A stretch of DNA of 64,000 nucleotides from Ceratothoa steindachneri (Eukaryota; Arthropoda; Malacostraca; Isopoda; Cymothoidae): NCBI GenBank assembly GCA_963969495.1, contig OZ018317.1, positions 224,918,099 through 224,982,098 of the forward strand, read 5' to 3'. The notes beneath the pieces were generated by a model. It was not told the DNA's origin and ran no database searches. It was given only the letters and a program-made list of their open reading frames with translations. Of this stretch, positions 1-11,789 are shown piece by piece. Every line of letters begins with the position of its first letter. Position 1 is the stretch's first letter. Made by a program: the position numbers and the translations under genes.

Positions 1-630
1 ATGGTTAGTTCTTATTTTCCAGTTGGAATCGTAGTTGTTTAATCTTTCTATCTTCGCGGTAATCATACGAGTTTGCATGAGTGCGTTACGAAATGGGCAC
101 TATGATGTGACTGAGGTCATCCGCCAATTGAAGTTCAAGTAAGTGGGGTTGCCCGGGGGCTGGGATGTTTGTGGTGTACACAGAATACAGATTTGGGCTC
201 AGGCATCCTCTTGGGGAGCCCTGCCCTCGGGTCTAATGTATAGCCGTTCAGTTCCCCGATACCTATGTACGCAGTTCTCTCCATGACGTAATCATAGAGA
301 GTTCTCTTTAAGTTTTTAATTAGTCCCAGCTGAAGGATATTAAACCCCATCCCCTTTTGCCACACCTTGCCATATGCTTTTGACATATCGCGACATACAA
401 TGTCCACATAACTTCCTTCTCATTTGGGTCCATCAATCTTTTTGGTTATCACATTGATTGTCATCTCTTTTTCATATTTTTCTAAAGCCAAATTGATGCG
501 GATTGTATAGGTATTTCTGTTTTAGGTGGTCGACGAGTCTCTCGTTCAATATTTTCTTGGCTTATGACCAAATTTCAGTAGTGAAATAGGGCGGTAGACC
601 TTCCTCGTCGGCGGCTTTCCAGCTTTAGCT
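1..630 (-). pseudogene. jockey-like LINE reverse transcriptase fragment
   Basis: Decayed RT of a non-LTR retrotransposon, read leftwards and running off the window edge. Visible in order are a YRPISLL entry motif (about 590-565), HQFGFR (about 505), a motif A block reading CRDMSKAYGKVW (about 395-360; relatives have an Asp where the Gly stands), a damaged turn LPKR where VPQG is expected, and an ADDL motif C at about 117-125 in another frame. Several stops and frame changes show it is dead. It begins almost exactly where the 23390-24795 fragment ends in protein terms, so both may come from one family. Clade assignment (jockey/R1-like) is from memory of motifs. Confidence 0.75.
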
Positions 631-1516
631 AGGAAATTTAAGGATCGGGGATGTATCTTGCATTGATGCAAGTTTTCTATATTGTTCTCATCCCTTTATT
701 GGTGCTCGATGAAGCTTTATCTTTATTCAACTTTGTTAGTTCCGATTGTCCTGATGCTTTCTGTCGAAATGAGCGGAGCGTGCCTAGTAGTTCTCCTGAT
801 GTTATTTCGGCGTCTCCATTATGCCATCTGTTTCTTCCAACCTCCATCTGATAGTGTGGATGTGTCCTATGTATATATGTATTGAGCTCATTATTATTTT
901 TTGTTCGAACTCTATAATGTAATCTTCGTTCTTTTCTTCCGTGTTACTGAAAATATTTTTCCAGTACTCTGACGGTTTTTTTCGATATCGTCCTTTTTTA
1001 TTTCTCTATCCACTGATTCTATTTCCATTCTTTTCCTCTTGGTTGGTATTCCTCTTAGTCTTCTTATTTTTTGCCAAAATTCCATGAAGAGACATCTTGA
1101 TCGAAAGATTTTCGATTGCCTCGTCCCACCTTCTAAGAATTTTGTTCCAGGATTAAATGTCATTTAGTCATTTATTTTATTTGCTTCACTAGACGCTGTC
1201 TATTTATATGATATAGTTCCTTCAATTCACGATACTAGTTTCTCATATAGTCAGTCCATCTCTAAGTCGAGATGGACTTGTACACGGAATCGGGGTGTAC
1301 ACATTTCTTATATCGGCTGAATAATGTTATTTAAGTAGTTGAGCGCCTTATTAATTTCCTCAAAGACTGCCTCTTCCAAGGTCGGAGGTTGAGGTTCGCA
1401 TAAAAAAAAACGCCCCAATTTTAACTTAAAGATCAGTTCTACTTTGGAAAAATTGACATTTACAAAATTAAGTTTTTTATTTAATTAAAAAAAATTACAT
1501 ATTTAATTAAAATAAT

Positions 1517-1574
<58 letters not shown>

Positions 1575-1689
1575 CTTGATTTATAATCTATACATATCAT
1601 AAGTTTTCTTTAATAATAATCTATCTACATACACTAGATTATTTATAGGGCTTGTATACCATCTTTATCATTTATCATTTATCGGATAA
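631..1689. other. AT-rich stretch without a recognisable gene
   Basis: Short open frames here (for example near 650-885 and 912-1163) have low-complexity translations and no motif I know. The only clear structure is the (TA)n tract at 1518-1574. Confidence 0.6.
1518..1574. repeat. (TA)n microsatellite
   Basis: Nearly perfect alternating TA over about 57 bases, with a single TTT interruption near its right end. The strand-symmetric sequence can extrude as a hairpin. Confidence 0.97.
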
Positions 1690-2470
1690 GAGATAAAGGA
1701 AGAGGTTAAATTACAAGCCAAAATGTGATACATTAATTTTTTAGAAATAAAAAGCCAAATTTCAAACCCCTAAAATCTATGAATGCAAGAAAAGAGGTGA
1801 AAATACAAGCCCTAAAAGGAACGATTGTACAAAAAGTAAATATACAAGCATTAGAAGGAACTATTTCACATATAGTCGAAATTACAAGTAATGAATGTAA
1901 GAATTCTGCAGAGAGATGTGAAATCACAGATCAAAATTAGAAAAGTTATACTGAAAGAGTTCAATTTACAGCTCCTAAAAGGACTCATTTTTCAGGGAGA
2001 TAACATAAGAACATAAGAAAAGAAGGAGACTGCAAAAGACCATTCATGGCCTACACTTGGCAGCTCCTGTAAAAGGAAAGAGGTGAAATTACAATTCCTA
2101 AAAGAAGTACTCACTCTTATTGTACATAAAGAGGTTAAATTATATTCCCTAAAGTTAGGATTAATACTACAAGAATAGTTCTTATAAGTGCCCCTGAAAA
2201 TCATATTATACAGAAAAAGGTGAAATTGCAGCCCCTAAATGAATTATTACTTCTGAAAAGAGGAGGAGAAATTACAAAACCTAGACAAACCCTAATTCCA
2301 ATGAAGTGAAATTACCCCAAAAGAAGTATTGCACAAACAAAGGTGAAATTATAATTAAAGAAGGACTAATTCTGAGGAAAGAGGTGAAATTACAATCCCT
2401 AAAACAAGGTATCTCCATTGACACGGTTGAATCCCTCAATCCATCGGTGGTTGACTGAAAAAGTGAGAAG
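1690..2470. repeat. degenerate minisatellite, GAGGTGAAATTACAA type
   Basis: Many diverged copies of a short block whose core reads gaggtgaaattacaa followed by gcccctaaaag, spaced irregularly at about 35-60 bases. The ORFs seen on the minus strand here are translations of the repeat (recurring FTSF) and are not genes. It grades into the next array, which also carries gtacaa-type cores. Confidence 0.75.
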
Positions 2471-2479
2471 TACAACATC

Positions 2480-3692
2480 GCCTGGACAGTTGGAGTACAA
2501 CTTTACTATGAAATCTAGTGATACAATTTGAAATTATAGAGTACTCAGGAGTACAGCTTGCGAAAAACAAAAAAAATGACTAAACTATTCATGAAAACAG
2601 GTATAATGATCGTTAATAAGTAGCACATTTCTAATCAATAACACAAAACTCTTGGCGGGAGCACAAATACGTGTGAAAATAACAATAAACTACCCGTGAA
2701 AAGTGGGAGTACAAATTCCAGGAGGAACCAATAACTTCGATTGGGTTTAAGAGCACAACCACAAGAATTATTAAAAGTAGAAATAAACTAGGATGAACGC
2801 AACATAAAGAGTACAAATAAATTCTTTGGGGCACAACTAAGGAGCATTACCGAAAGATTACAAATGATTCTGAGTATCACAACCCTAAGAGTATAAGAAT
2901 AGGCTTAGGAACACAAAAAATGTAGCACTACAGAAAAGACAGAAGAAAAGAGTTAGGAGCACAACTTTCAAGGCTAAAGTAAAGCCTAAGTAACGCAACT
3001 ACCCTTGAAAGTGGGGCGCAAACACTCGAAAAAATACTCCTCATACATAACAGCGAATAAAACTATTCCATAAATACTGTGGAAAACTATTTCCTCTAAA
3101 TGGTCAAGAGTTCTCCGTCAAGAAAGAATACAAATCGTTAGTATATCGTCAAGAAAACGTACAACTGGGTAAACTCCATCAACAAATGAATTAAAAAAAT
3201 GGAAGTACTCCTGTAATAAGGAGTAAAATGTGAGTGTACTTGATCATGAAATGAGTACATTTAGGTAGTACTCATTTAAGGAAGAGTTCAAATTTGGAGC
3301 AATCTATCAATCAATGATACATTTTAGGAATATTCATATAACTATTGATTACAGCTTGAGCGTATTCTGTCAATATAGGAGTTGAATCGATAGTACTACG
3401 GCGAGAAAGCAATACATCTGAAGGTACTCCGTTAAGCAAGGAGTAAAATTTGGTAGTACTCCGGTGAGAAAAGAGTAAAACTGGATAGTATTCCGTCAAG
3501 AATGGAGTAGAATTCTGGTGTACTTATTTAAAGGAGTAGTGATAGGGAGTAGCCCGCCAATAAACGTTACAACTGGGGAGTACTCGGTCAAGATAGTTTT
3601 AGAACTCTGGAGTACTTTGTGTATAAAGGAATACTCCTTGAGTTGCACTCCGTCAATAAGGAGTACAACTACGGAGTACTCCGCCAAAAAAT
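2480..3692. repeat. degenerate minisatellite, GGAGTACAACT/ACTCCGTCAAG type
   Basis: Tandem, strongly diverged units of about 35-45 bases built from gagtacaactggg and gtactccgtcaagaa. Copies are clearest from 3300 to 3692 and more decayed to the left, which suggests the array is youngest at its right end. It stops about 20 bases from the stop codon of the secreted-protein gene, so that gene's 3' untranslated region would run into this array. Confidence 0.8.
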
Positions 3693-3712
3693 GAGCACAT
3701 GTCGTCCGGTGA

Positions 3713-4393
3713 TCAACCCTTTAAAGATGAGCGAAAGTTCGAGATTTTGAATTTTCCGTCAGCATCCCCATACCCGGAGGCAAAATCTCCGAAATTGGAC
3801 GCCGGGGGGATCTTGGCTCCCACCTGGGCGGGGTTGGGAAAGGCGGTGCCCCTGCTGGCGATGAAAGTGGGGCCTGATCCCCCACCTTGGTGTTGCTCCG
3901 CAAGTTTGAACGATCTGCCCCCTACCACGAGTTCCCTGGATGTGCTGGAGGTATATCCCTTAATGGGCGCTGATCCCTTAAATCCCACTGTCTGGTACTT
4001 GATCCTCTGTCCACCTCCGTGGGCACCACTCCCCACGAAGGCCACTTGTCCTCCCTGGTGGCCGTATCCTCCTCCAGAGCTGGACCCGTAGACAAACTGG
4101 TGGCCATACCCTGGATCGGCGTACCTGCAGATGATCCTGGGCGGGCGTACGACCGGTGGGGTAGGGAGAGGAGGACAAGTAGGGGCTCTAGGGGGATAGT
4201 GGCAATTAGTTTTTCCGGGAGGGTAGGTGCAAATAGGCGGCTTGGGAGGGCAGTTGCACCCCCGGCATCGGGTCCGGCTACCCCCTCGCCCGAAAATGTC
4301 CCCGAACAGGCGGTACTTCTTCAGGAACAGAGCGGAGCTCGATGCAGCGAGCAGACACAGGATCAGCAGAAACGGGCGCTGTAGGGGGAACAT
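3713..4393 (-). CDS. secreted Gly/Pro/Cys-rich structural-type protein
   Basis: A 226-residue open frame from an ATG at 4393. Residues 1-21 form a good signal peptide (MFPLQRP, then a Leu/Ile core ending ASSSA). The mature part has seven Cys (43, 46, 48, 55, 64, 73, 89) in a Pro-rich segment (49-85) opening with RCRGCNCPP, then a Gly/Ser/His/Tyr-rich segment (95-130), then a mixed basic tail. This is typical of extracellular matrix or cuticle-type proteins, but I recognise no named domain such as Rebers-Riddiford, so function is inference. GC content is far above the flanks. A splice-acceptor-like site (ccccctacag) precedes 4378 in phase 0, so a short first exon upstream, as in many cuticle genes, is an alternative to the ATG chosen. 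Confidence 0.7.
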   Translation of the reverse strand: MFPLQRPFLLILCLLAASSSALFLKKYRLFGDIFGRGGSRTRCRGCNCPPKPPICTYPPGKTNCHYPPRAPTCPPLPTPPVVRPPRIICRYADPGYGHQFVYGSSSGGGYGHQGGQVAFVGSGAHGGGQRIKYQTVGFKGSAPIKGYTSSTSRELVVGGRSFKLAEQHQGGGSGPTFIASRGTAFPNPAQVGAKIPPASNFGDFASGYGDADGKFKISNFRSSLKG

Positions 4394-4835
4394 ACACAGG
4401 GCTGTTAGGGTGCAAGAACGTATACATGCAGATCGCAACAGTACACACGATTAAATATTCAAACATCTGATCGGGTCTCATAAACGTACAATAAAAAAAG
4501 AGCATTTGAACGCGCTGAATTTCTGAAATTACTTACATGGCGAAAAGACCATTATAGCGTATGGTAGAGTAGTATGTGTCTTAAAGTCAATCAAATAAAA
4601 TCCCCCAGAGTGGCAATGAAATAATATATAAGCAAATGCAAAAAATAAGCATTAGAACAGTTTCACTTATTTTCAGACAAGCAGTGAAACAACATTCGGG
4701 CAAGGCATTTAATCTGGTAGAACCATCTATCCCTCCCATCAGTTCATATGAGTAATACTCAATCCTGTTCGTCATTTAAGTGTATAGACACCCCCTACAT
4801 CCAGCAAAAGCCCCATGTCTCCCAAGAAACTGAAT
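4394..4835. other. upstream flank of the secreted-protein gene
   Basis: This must hold the promoter or a first intron of the 3713-4393 gene, but no convincing TATA box or initiator can be chosen by eye. AT content rises sharply left to right. No other coding signal is seen. Confidence 0.4.
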
Positions 4836-5870
4836 TATCCCAGAATTGAGCGAAAACAGCATGCATAGGGAATAAAGGTCATAGCTATAGTGAAATTGCA
4901 AAACGACTTAAACTATACTGTTCAGTAGTGTATTATTTGGTTAAAATGTGTTTTCCAAAGGTTAAAATGAAAGGAACGTCGAGCTGGATGACCCAAGTTG
5001 CTCCAAGAGATAAGTAGCCAGACTTTAGTGACAGACCATGTATCAACATCAAAGACAATTATCTGCATAAGGCCGAGTTGCAAGATAGAACTCAAACAAG
5101 AAAATTCAACATCATTAAAGTGAGTAGGCAAAGAAGACGATTTTGCAAGGAAACTTCTCAACCAAATGAAAGAATTCCAAAGTAGCATCATGTTTAGCGA
5201 CGAGACAAAGTTTAACCTGTTTGGAAGTGATGGCCACAAACCCTCTGGAGAATGAAGAATGCTGTCTTGGATAGTAAAAATACAGTAGCTGCCTTTAAAT
5301 ATAGAGGCGGCCATTCAATGGTATGCGGTTGTATTGCCTGGGCGGATGTTAAAAAATTAACTTTTATTGACGGACTGACGAACCTAAAGAAGAAAGTACA
5401 TATATCGATATTTTTCCGGATAATTTGTTGGAGAGTGCAAACAAACTAGGGCTACGAGAGTCGTATATCTTCTATATCTTATAGCAGAACAACGATCCCA
5501 AACACTTCTCGAATAACAACAGAGTTTTTACGGTACAAAGTCCATCGAAGCCTTCAAACCCTTTGCCAATCCACGGATCTGAATTCTAGTGAAAACTTAT
5601 GGAGTATTTCGGAATCTAAAATAGGAAAACGTAAGTTTTCAGGCAAAGCTGATCTACGAACTGTTTCATGAGATGAATAGGCCAAAATAGGGTCTGAAAG
5701 GACAAGGCAGTAGAATCCATGCCACGAAGCCTCCAGGCTTGATAGATGCAAGAGGGTTTCACATGAAATATTAGGGCTTTCTGTACGCTGATTTTTTTAC
5801 AAGTGTGAAACCATGTCTAAAGTGTTCGAATACATATTTTGCATTTATTCTTACATTATTGTAATGTTCG
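4836..5870 (+). pseudogene. Tc1-like (DD34E) transposase, decayed
   Basis: Collapsed transposase on the plus strand. An N-terminal helix-turn-helix region with HSYSEIAKRL lies near 4880-4915. FSDETKFNLFGSDG, with the first catalytic Asp, lies near 5190-5230. MVCGCIAWADVKKLTFIDG lies at about 5318-5375. A QNNDPKH block near 5486 replaces the expected QDNDPKH, so the second catalytic Asp is Asn, and LNSSENLW near 5582-5605 keeps the Glu. Many stops and frameshifts intervene. The right end near 5825-5850 (aaagtgttcgaatac) resembles a Tc1 terminal repeat. No left repeat was found. Confidence 0.8.
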
Positions 5871-5879
5871 CTTGACCTT

Positions 5880-6180
5880 ACAATACACATAGGCGACTTC
5901 GCGGCCAGTTGATAGAAGTCTTCAAAATTATTAATGGATTCGATAATATAGAAATTGATTCACTTTTTGAAAGCACTGTAGATAATATTTAAGCGAACAA
6001 ATGGACGTAAATTGAAAATAAAGCGTTGTCAAGCGAACAATGGAGGAAATATTTTTACACCTAAAATCGCCTCAACATTGAAATCTCTGCCAGAAATTGT
6101 AGTTCAAAATATATCGATAAAAATATTTAAAAATAAAATAGATGAATATCTATTTTTTATTAAGTACACGAAATAAAACA
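5880..6180 (+). pseudogene. CR1-like LINE ORF2 C-terminal tail
   Basis: The plus strand reads RRLRGQLIEVFKIINGFDN, then a block ending in a LKSLPEIVV-type segment and NKIDEYLF. This is the C-terminal region of CR1-type ORF2, and the first block is nearly the same as the tail of the CR1 at 34441-39240 (RRLRGQLIEVFKIL). It is a 5'-truncated copy with stops, typical of LINE insertions, and lies directly after the dead Tc1 element. Confidence 0.7.
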
Positions 6181-6366
6181 ATATTTATTTAACTTTTTTA
6201 ACTGTAAAGGTTCTCACAAGACCTCTTTACCACTCTTTCATGACTAGCTATAGAGTGAATCCAAGGTCCTTTGCAGTCTTGTTTCTATAATTCTATATCA
6301 TCAAAATACGATATATATATGTAAATATTTAGAATGGTTCATAATGTTTTAATTTATTAATGAATT

Positions 6367-6391
6367 TAGCGTTTCCAAATACTTTTTTCAC
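6367..6391. repeat. isolated Tc1/mariner terminal-repeat-like end
   Basis: Read on the minus strand, the block begins TA then CAGTGAAAAAAGTATTTGG, the usual form of a Tc1-type terminal inverted repeat with its TA target. No partner repeat or transposase adjoins it directly. It could be the displaced right end of the Tc1 relic at 4836-5870, separated by the CR1 tail. Confidence 0.45.
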
Positions 6392-6640
6392 TGTACATAT
6401 ACGCACACACACTTTTCTATACACGTACACATAAATATATACAGATACGCACAACCGTATAGGCGCTCAGATGCTAGGGGCATATAAACATACACTCAAG
6501 CAGATGCACTGTCTTACATGTGTTCACATAAATGAAAGCAGATATCCGCATCAACACCTTACACACGCTCTGCTACGTCAACTTGGAAATAGATGTATAC
6601 GGGCACGTACTAAGAAATAGGTGTGCACATGTATGTAAAC

Positions 6641-6682
6641 TATATATATATATATATATATATATAGGTAGATAGATAGATA
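6641..6682. repeat. (TA)n followed by (GATA)n
   Basis: About 26 bases of TA followed by four GATA-type units, a compound microsatellite. Confidence 0.95.
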
Positions 6683-8103
6683 TCGTGCCATACTAGTATA
6701 ATTCATTATTATCTACTCTTTTTATTATTATTTGCTCCTCACCATAATTTTTTTACTTCTATCATTATTATTTACCTCTTTTATTATTAATTAATCCTTA
6801 CCAATCTTTCAAACACAGACATGTGTCGGAATATTTTCAACCTACCATTATTCGTTCAGTCGGTCTAGAATATATCAGTGTGGTCCTGCCGGAATTTGGC
6901 AGAAGTTTTAGCCGAGGCTTCGTAGATAGTTTTGGAGCAACAATTTCTGAAAGAGAAAACGAATGTTATGTGGGGGAAATAGAGAGCGCTGATGGAAGGG
7001 GGAGCACTTATGGTCCATCAACTATTGGATAGCACTTGTGGTAGGAAGACCAGTTACTAATTAGAAGAAAACTAAAGCATTGGGCAGACAGATCATTCTA
7101 CTATTTATGGAAGGTAGACCCTTCCATAAGTAATCCAATATATATCAGGTATACTTGATTAATATTTTAGCCATACCTTACCTATATTCCAACTATACGA
7201 TAGCCTATTTCAGTATTATTTGATCTAGACCGTAAAAACCGGTAGGATAAAAGCTGCATTTGCATCCGAATTCTGCACACTTTAAAAAACCTCACGTTAT
7301 ATGGCAGTAGTTACATGAAATTTTATGATTTAATGAAATTTTCAAATATGCAAAAGATTTTGAAAATTATATTGATATTTTGCCATGCTTCATATTTTAG
7401 TTAGCACTTGTGTAACAAGTATATATATGTAATATTAGAATTTGAAGCATTAGAGTCGAAAGCTTAATTTAAATACATCCTATGTAAAGAAATCAAAATT
7501 TATAGCTTCAGTTTTGCTATAATCTCTCTGCTCCCCACCACCTTTAAGGCAAAATTAAAGTTTAGAGGGTCTATTCTATGTAAGAATTTGTTAATCTTTA
7601 TTTCTTTTTTTTCTCTCTCTTTAGTTCTTGTTTCCCTAATTCAGATAGCCTCTGACAAGTGTGTTTCAGACCATTTTGAAGCGTCAAAATCAAGCCAATA
7701 CTGAAGTATGTGGGATTCATAAAGATTCATCTTAAGACCAGAAGATACCCACATTGCCAACAAGCACATAAAAAGAGTACATTTGGTTATAGCAACGATA
7801 GTCGTTATTATGCATACGCTAAAAATGAAGCTTTATAGGAGCAAATAAGAATAATGACCTAAACCTGTACTAAATGGTATAATAGTTAAACACTTAAAGG
7901 AATTACATTCATACAGTGACAAACATATGCAACAAACGTGGCATCACAATTCAATCTCTACGTTGAAGACACAAGGCCCCATGATGTTAGATAATTCACT
8001 GGGTAACAAATTAATGAGGTACGGGTAAAGCACACTTACATTTGTCGCTAATTTATTTATTTTCTTTTTTAGGTTTATATGATAAATATTGGCTTTCTTG
8101 ATT

Positions 8104-9966
8104 ATGGCTACAAGTGGATGCCGAAATTCACCACATTCATTCTGTTTTGTGTGTGATTTCTATGTTGGACTTAAGCATGTATCACATAAAATTATGAAAG
8201 GTTCAAAGTACTGGATTGCTTATAGACTGTACTCTGGAATGAGTATGGGTGGCCAAGAAAAACCATGGGCCTGTCATGTGATATTTGGAAGTTGTTGATA
8301 AAATTTAGATGCATGGCTGAGAGTTGCAAGAAAAGCAATGCCATTTGCTGTGCCGAGAGTTTGGCGGGAGCCAAAAAATCACCACGATGATTGCTATTTT
8401 TGCATGATTGACATATCAAAGTACAGAAATGTTAAGGGAAGAAAACCCCTTAAATATTTCAACATTTCATCCTCTATTGCACCTGTGCTACATGATGATA
8501 CCTCATTGGTTCCACGGCTGCCAGAAAATGTAGGTAAATCCTATCAAATTGTAAGCTATTTTCTATGTAACAGAATCAATACTGAAATATTCAAAACATC
8601 TAGCTAAGGTGTCTTGTAATATGATCACACATGCAATCCATATTTATGCTCCAGCTATTAAATGCATATCTTTTTATATATATTTCTTCAGGTAGAGGGT
8701 ATGATGGACGTCTCATCAGGAGAATCGGAAGATTGTTACAATGAAGAAATGAATGAAACGTTTGAGCCAAGAATAAGTACCCGCCACCACTTTCCAAATC
8801 AACGTAAACTGGATGATCTCATCAAGGACTTGGGTCTCATTAAGTCAGAAGCTGAGATTTTGGCATCCAGACTTAATGAATGGAATCTGTTGGGGGAGGA
8901 CTGCAGATCAACAGTATACAGGAAACGCCATGAGGAATTCGAAGTATACTTTGATATAAGTGAGGATCTCTGCTTCTGCAAAGATATTAATGGCTTGTTT
9001 ACCACTATTGGAATTGATCACAACCATGAAGAATGGAGACGATTCATAGATATTTCAACAAAAAGCCTCAAAGCTGTTTTACTACATAATGGGAATCAGT
9101 ATCCATCCCTGCATGGCATACTCGGTACAGATGAAGGAAGAATATGACAATGTAAAAAGATCTCTCGAGAAGGTAAACTATATTAAGTTTAAATGGGATG
9201 TTTGAGGTGATTTTAAAATGCTTGCTTTCTTACTCGGATTGCATGGTGGTACCCACCATGCAATCCAAGTATTCATGTTTTCTTTGCCTATGAGACAGTA
9301 AGGCGGCTGATCATGAACATTACCAGTAGGTTAAGTGACCCCATCGAGATGACTTGCAGCCAGGAAAACTAAATGTTATTAGACAGCCTCTTGTAGAGCC
9401 TGCCAAAGTTTTGCTACCTATACTTCATATAAACCCTCGTTTGGTGCCAGAGTTTTTAAAAGAATTAGATCATGGTGGAGAAGATTTCAAGAGATTCGTC
9501 TACTCTTTCCAAAGGTATCAGAGGCCAAAGTTAAGGGTGGTATATTTACTCAGCCGCAGGTAAGGAAAATGTTGAAGTCAGTACAACTTGACAATGCAAT
9601 GAGTTATATCAAAAGTGAGGCGTGGTGTGCATTTCGAAATATAGTTAATAGATTCCTTGGTAAAAATAAAGACCCAAGCTATAAGCATGTGGTTGCAATA
9701 CTTTTAGAAAGTTATAAGAATTTAGGATGTAGAATGTCACTAAAGGTGCACTTTTTGCATTCACATTTGGATTTTTTTGTTAAAATTTGGGTTTGGGAGA
9801 AGTGAGTGAGGAGCATGGTGAGTGGTTCCATCAGGACATTGCTGTAATGGAGAAAAGATACTAAGGAAGATGGTACACTGCTCTGATGGGGGACTATATA
9901 TGGTCACTGGTGCGTAAAAATCAAGGAGCTCACAGTAAGAAAGCACGTTCTTCAGTTCACCTTTAG
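8104..9966 (+). pseudogene. uncharacterised Cys-rich multicopy arthropod protein, copy 1 (inactivated)
   Basis: A natural ATG at 8104 opens an N-terminal Cys-rich region (FCFVCDFY, HVIFGSC, DCYFCMI: pairs suited to zinc binding). A double stop (8296-8301) interrupts the frame, which then continues unchanged with MPFAVPRVWREPKN. An intron at 8530-8691 leads in phase to an acidic stretch and a long region with LDDLIKDLGLIKSEAEILAS, SLKAVLLHNGN, KLNVIRQPLVEP, SLKVHFLHSHLDFF and GEWFHQDIAVMEKRY. It ends with KKARSSVHL and a stop at 9964. Frameshifts near 9110, about 9250, 9510 and 9780 and several stops make it dead. I recall similar uncharacterised proteins in many arthropod genomes, often in high copy number. 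No enzymatic function is known to me. See the second copy at 28013-30795. Confidence 0.75.
8530..8691 (+). other. intron of the copy-1 pseudogene
   Basis: 162 bases from GTAGGT to a pyrimidine-rich TTTCTTCAG. Removing it joins two homologous coding blocks in phase 0. The second copy shows the same interruption at the same protein position, with an acceptor-like TTTTTTTAG. Confidence 0.65.
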
Positions 9967-10829
9967 TAGGTTATCTCTTATAATCACATTTTCGCATTAG
10001 TTTAAAAAGGAATACAAGGACAAAATATTATCAGTTATTATTATTCATAGACAATGTGAATATGCTAATTAAGTGAACTGTCGCAGCCATTTATGGTTAG
10101 TTTTATATACAAAATTCAAACTATCTACAAAGATATCGATGTTATGCAATTTGCAATGGTACTTTTGTAATCGAGAGGTAAAACCACCTTAGAAACACTA
10201 AAAACATTTAAAGAAACAGAAATAGTGTTACCTAGTGATTTAATAAAGCCCCTAAAACCAATAGTCTTTTGTAACGGTGGGTGAATTCTTGTCTTTTAGA
10301 GTGATTGTTCTCTCCATTCATGATGAGTTTATCTATCTTTATCCCACGGCATTCCAAAAGTGAGGATCCCTAAAATTGTGGAGGTATTCCGAATATCAAG
10401 GGTAAAATATGTAGTTGAGGCTACCCCATTTAAAATGGTTATGGGTTGAATTACTTTAAATTATTACATTTTAACACTATAAAAACAATGAATGAAAATC
10501 TCCTTTGAAGTAAGAATGTCAGAAGTTTAGCTACATTATATTTTTCTAAATAATCTCCTTTACATTCGATATATTTACTGAACTTCGAGAAACCATGACT
10601 GTCAGCAACACACCCGAAAAGGGCTATTAAACATCTTCATTTTCTTTTTCATGAATGTACTGATCACGAGGGAGATTATTTCGAAAATCAAATACTGCTA
10701 AACTAAACTTCAGATTTTCCTCTATCAAATGTTTTATTTCATTCTTCTCGTTTAGGAACATAACGATAAGGCAATATTAAAAATCATACACTTTCTTAGT
10801 AGTCCTATTATATGCAAGGATCTAAACTC

Positions 10830-10897
<68 letters not shown>

Positions 10898-11789
10898 TGT
10901 TTAAAATTCACTTAACAGACCTTTATTATCGACCTGTCCACAACTTCACGATTTTCCGAACTGAATGGAAGAGGATAAACTCCTACGGCTTATAAAGAGT
11001 TTGAAAGATCCTGTTTCAATGTCTTCACTTCACCTTTTCCATTTGGGACGAACTGTGTGTGTATGTATGTGTATAGAGGGTGTTGAAGTATAAGGAGGTG
11101 TGAGACAGGATACCTTATTCCCCTTCTCCATCCCCTAACTACTTCACTCCTCCTCTTATTCACGGAGTGAGCGGCAAAATTTGCTGAAAGAATATGTCAA
11201 CAACTTAATCACATTCTTACACCATTGTTCTAAAATACGTGGGATATGAAGAAAGGGGTGGTGGATATGTGAGTGATTGTGTGAGTGCATGTGCGTGCCT
11301 AGATTCTTGCGCCAAGCCTCATCTGCTCTGGAAGGAAGGGGGCAAGTTACAAGCTGTGTGAGCTAATAACAAGATGCAATATCTTCGAAATGATTGGGTG
11401 GATGACGAAGTGTTATCAACCAGATCTTCCACTCCAATGGTGTATTGCATTTCTGGTCTAAGAAATGTAGTGGAGTGAGTGAAAGACGTGTAAATATGGT
11501 TTAATAAGGCACCTAGAAATGTGATTACTTTAATTTCCAAACAGAATCCTTAGATTTCAAAATCATGTACACACTCACAATTATACAAATCATACATACA
11601 TTTCAATTCATTAATAAATACGGACAAACATAAAAATATATATGTTTTCTGTCTCTGTAATGCACCTTTATATAAATCCTAACGGTAAAACACAAAAGTT
11701 TACACGAGTCCTTACACACAATTACATTGCTTTGTGCGTACCTACAAATATCCCTAACCGTCAATGCTTTGGCTATCTGTCATAAGAAA
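9967..11789. other. non-coding stretch
   Basis: Apart from the (TA)n tract at 10832-10896 I see no gene, RNA or ordered repeat. Short open frames (for example minus 11319-11540) show no motif. Confidence 0.55.
10832..10896. repeat. (TA)n microsatellite
   Basis: About 65 bases of perfect alternating TA. Confidence 0.98.

Larger units (their letters stand above)
6181..8103. other. non-coding, AT-rich stretch
   Basis: I found no gene. The stretch holds the isolated transposon-end-like sequence at 6367-6391, a (TA)n plus GATA tract at 6641-6682, and CA/TACA-rich sequence near 6400-6600. The 69-residue frame at 6823-7032 has no recognisable motif. A splice-acceptor-like TTTTTTAG ends at 8072, just before the pseudogene start at 8104. 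Confidence 0.5.

Noticed and set aside
3699..4454. Open frames of 75-130 residues opposite the secreted-protein gene
   Set aside because: They are antisense shadows of a GC-rich gene; only the minus frame has a signal peptide and biased composition.
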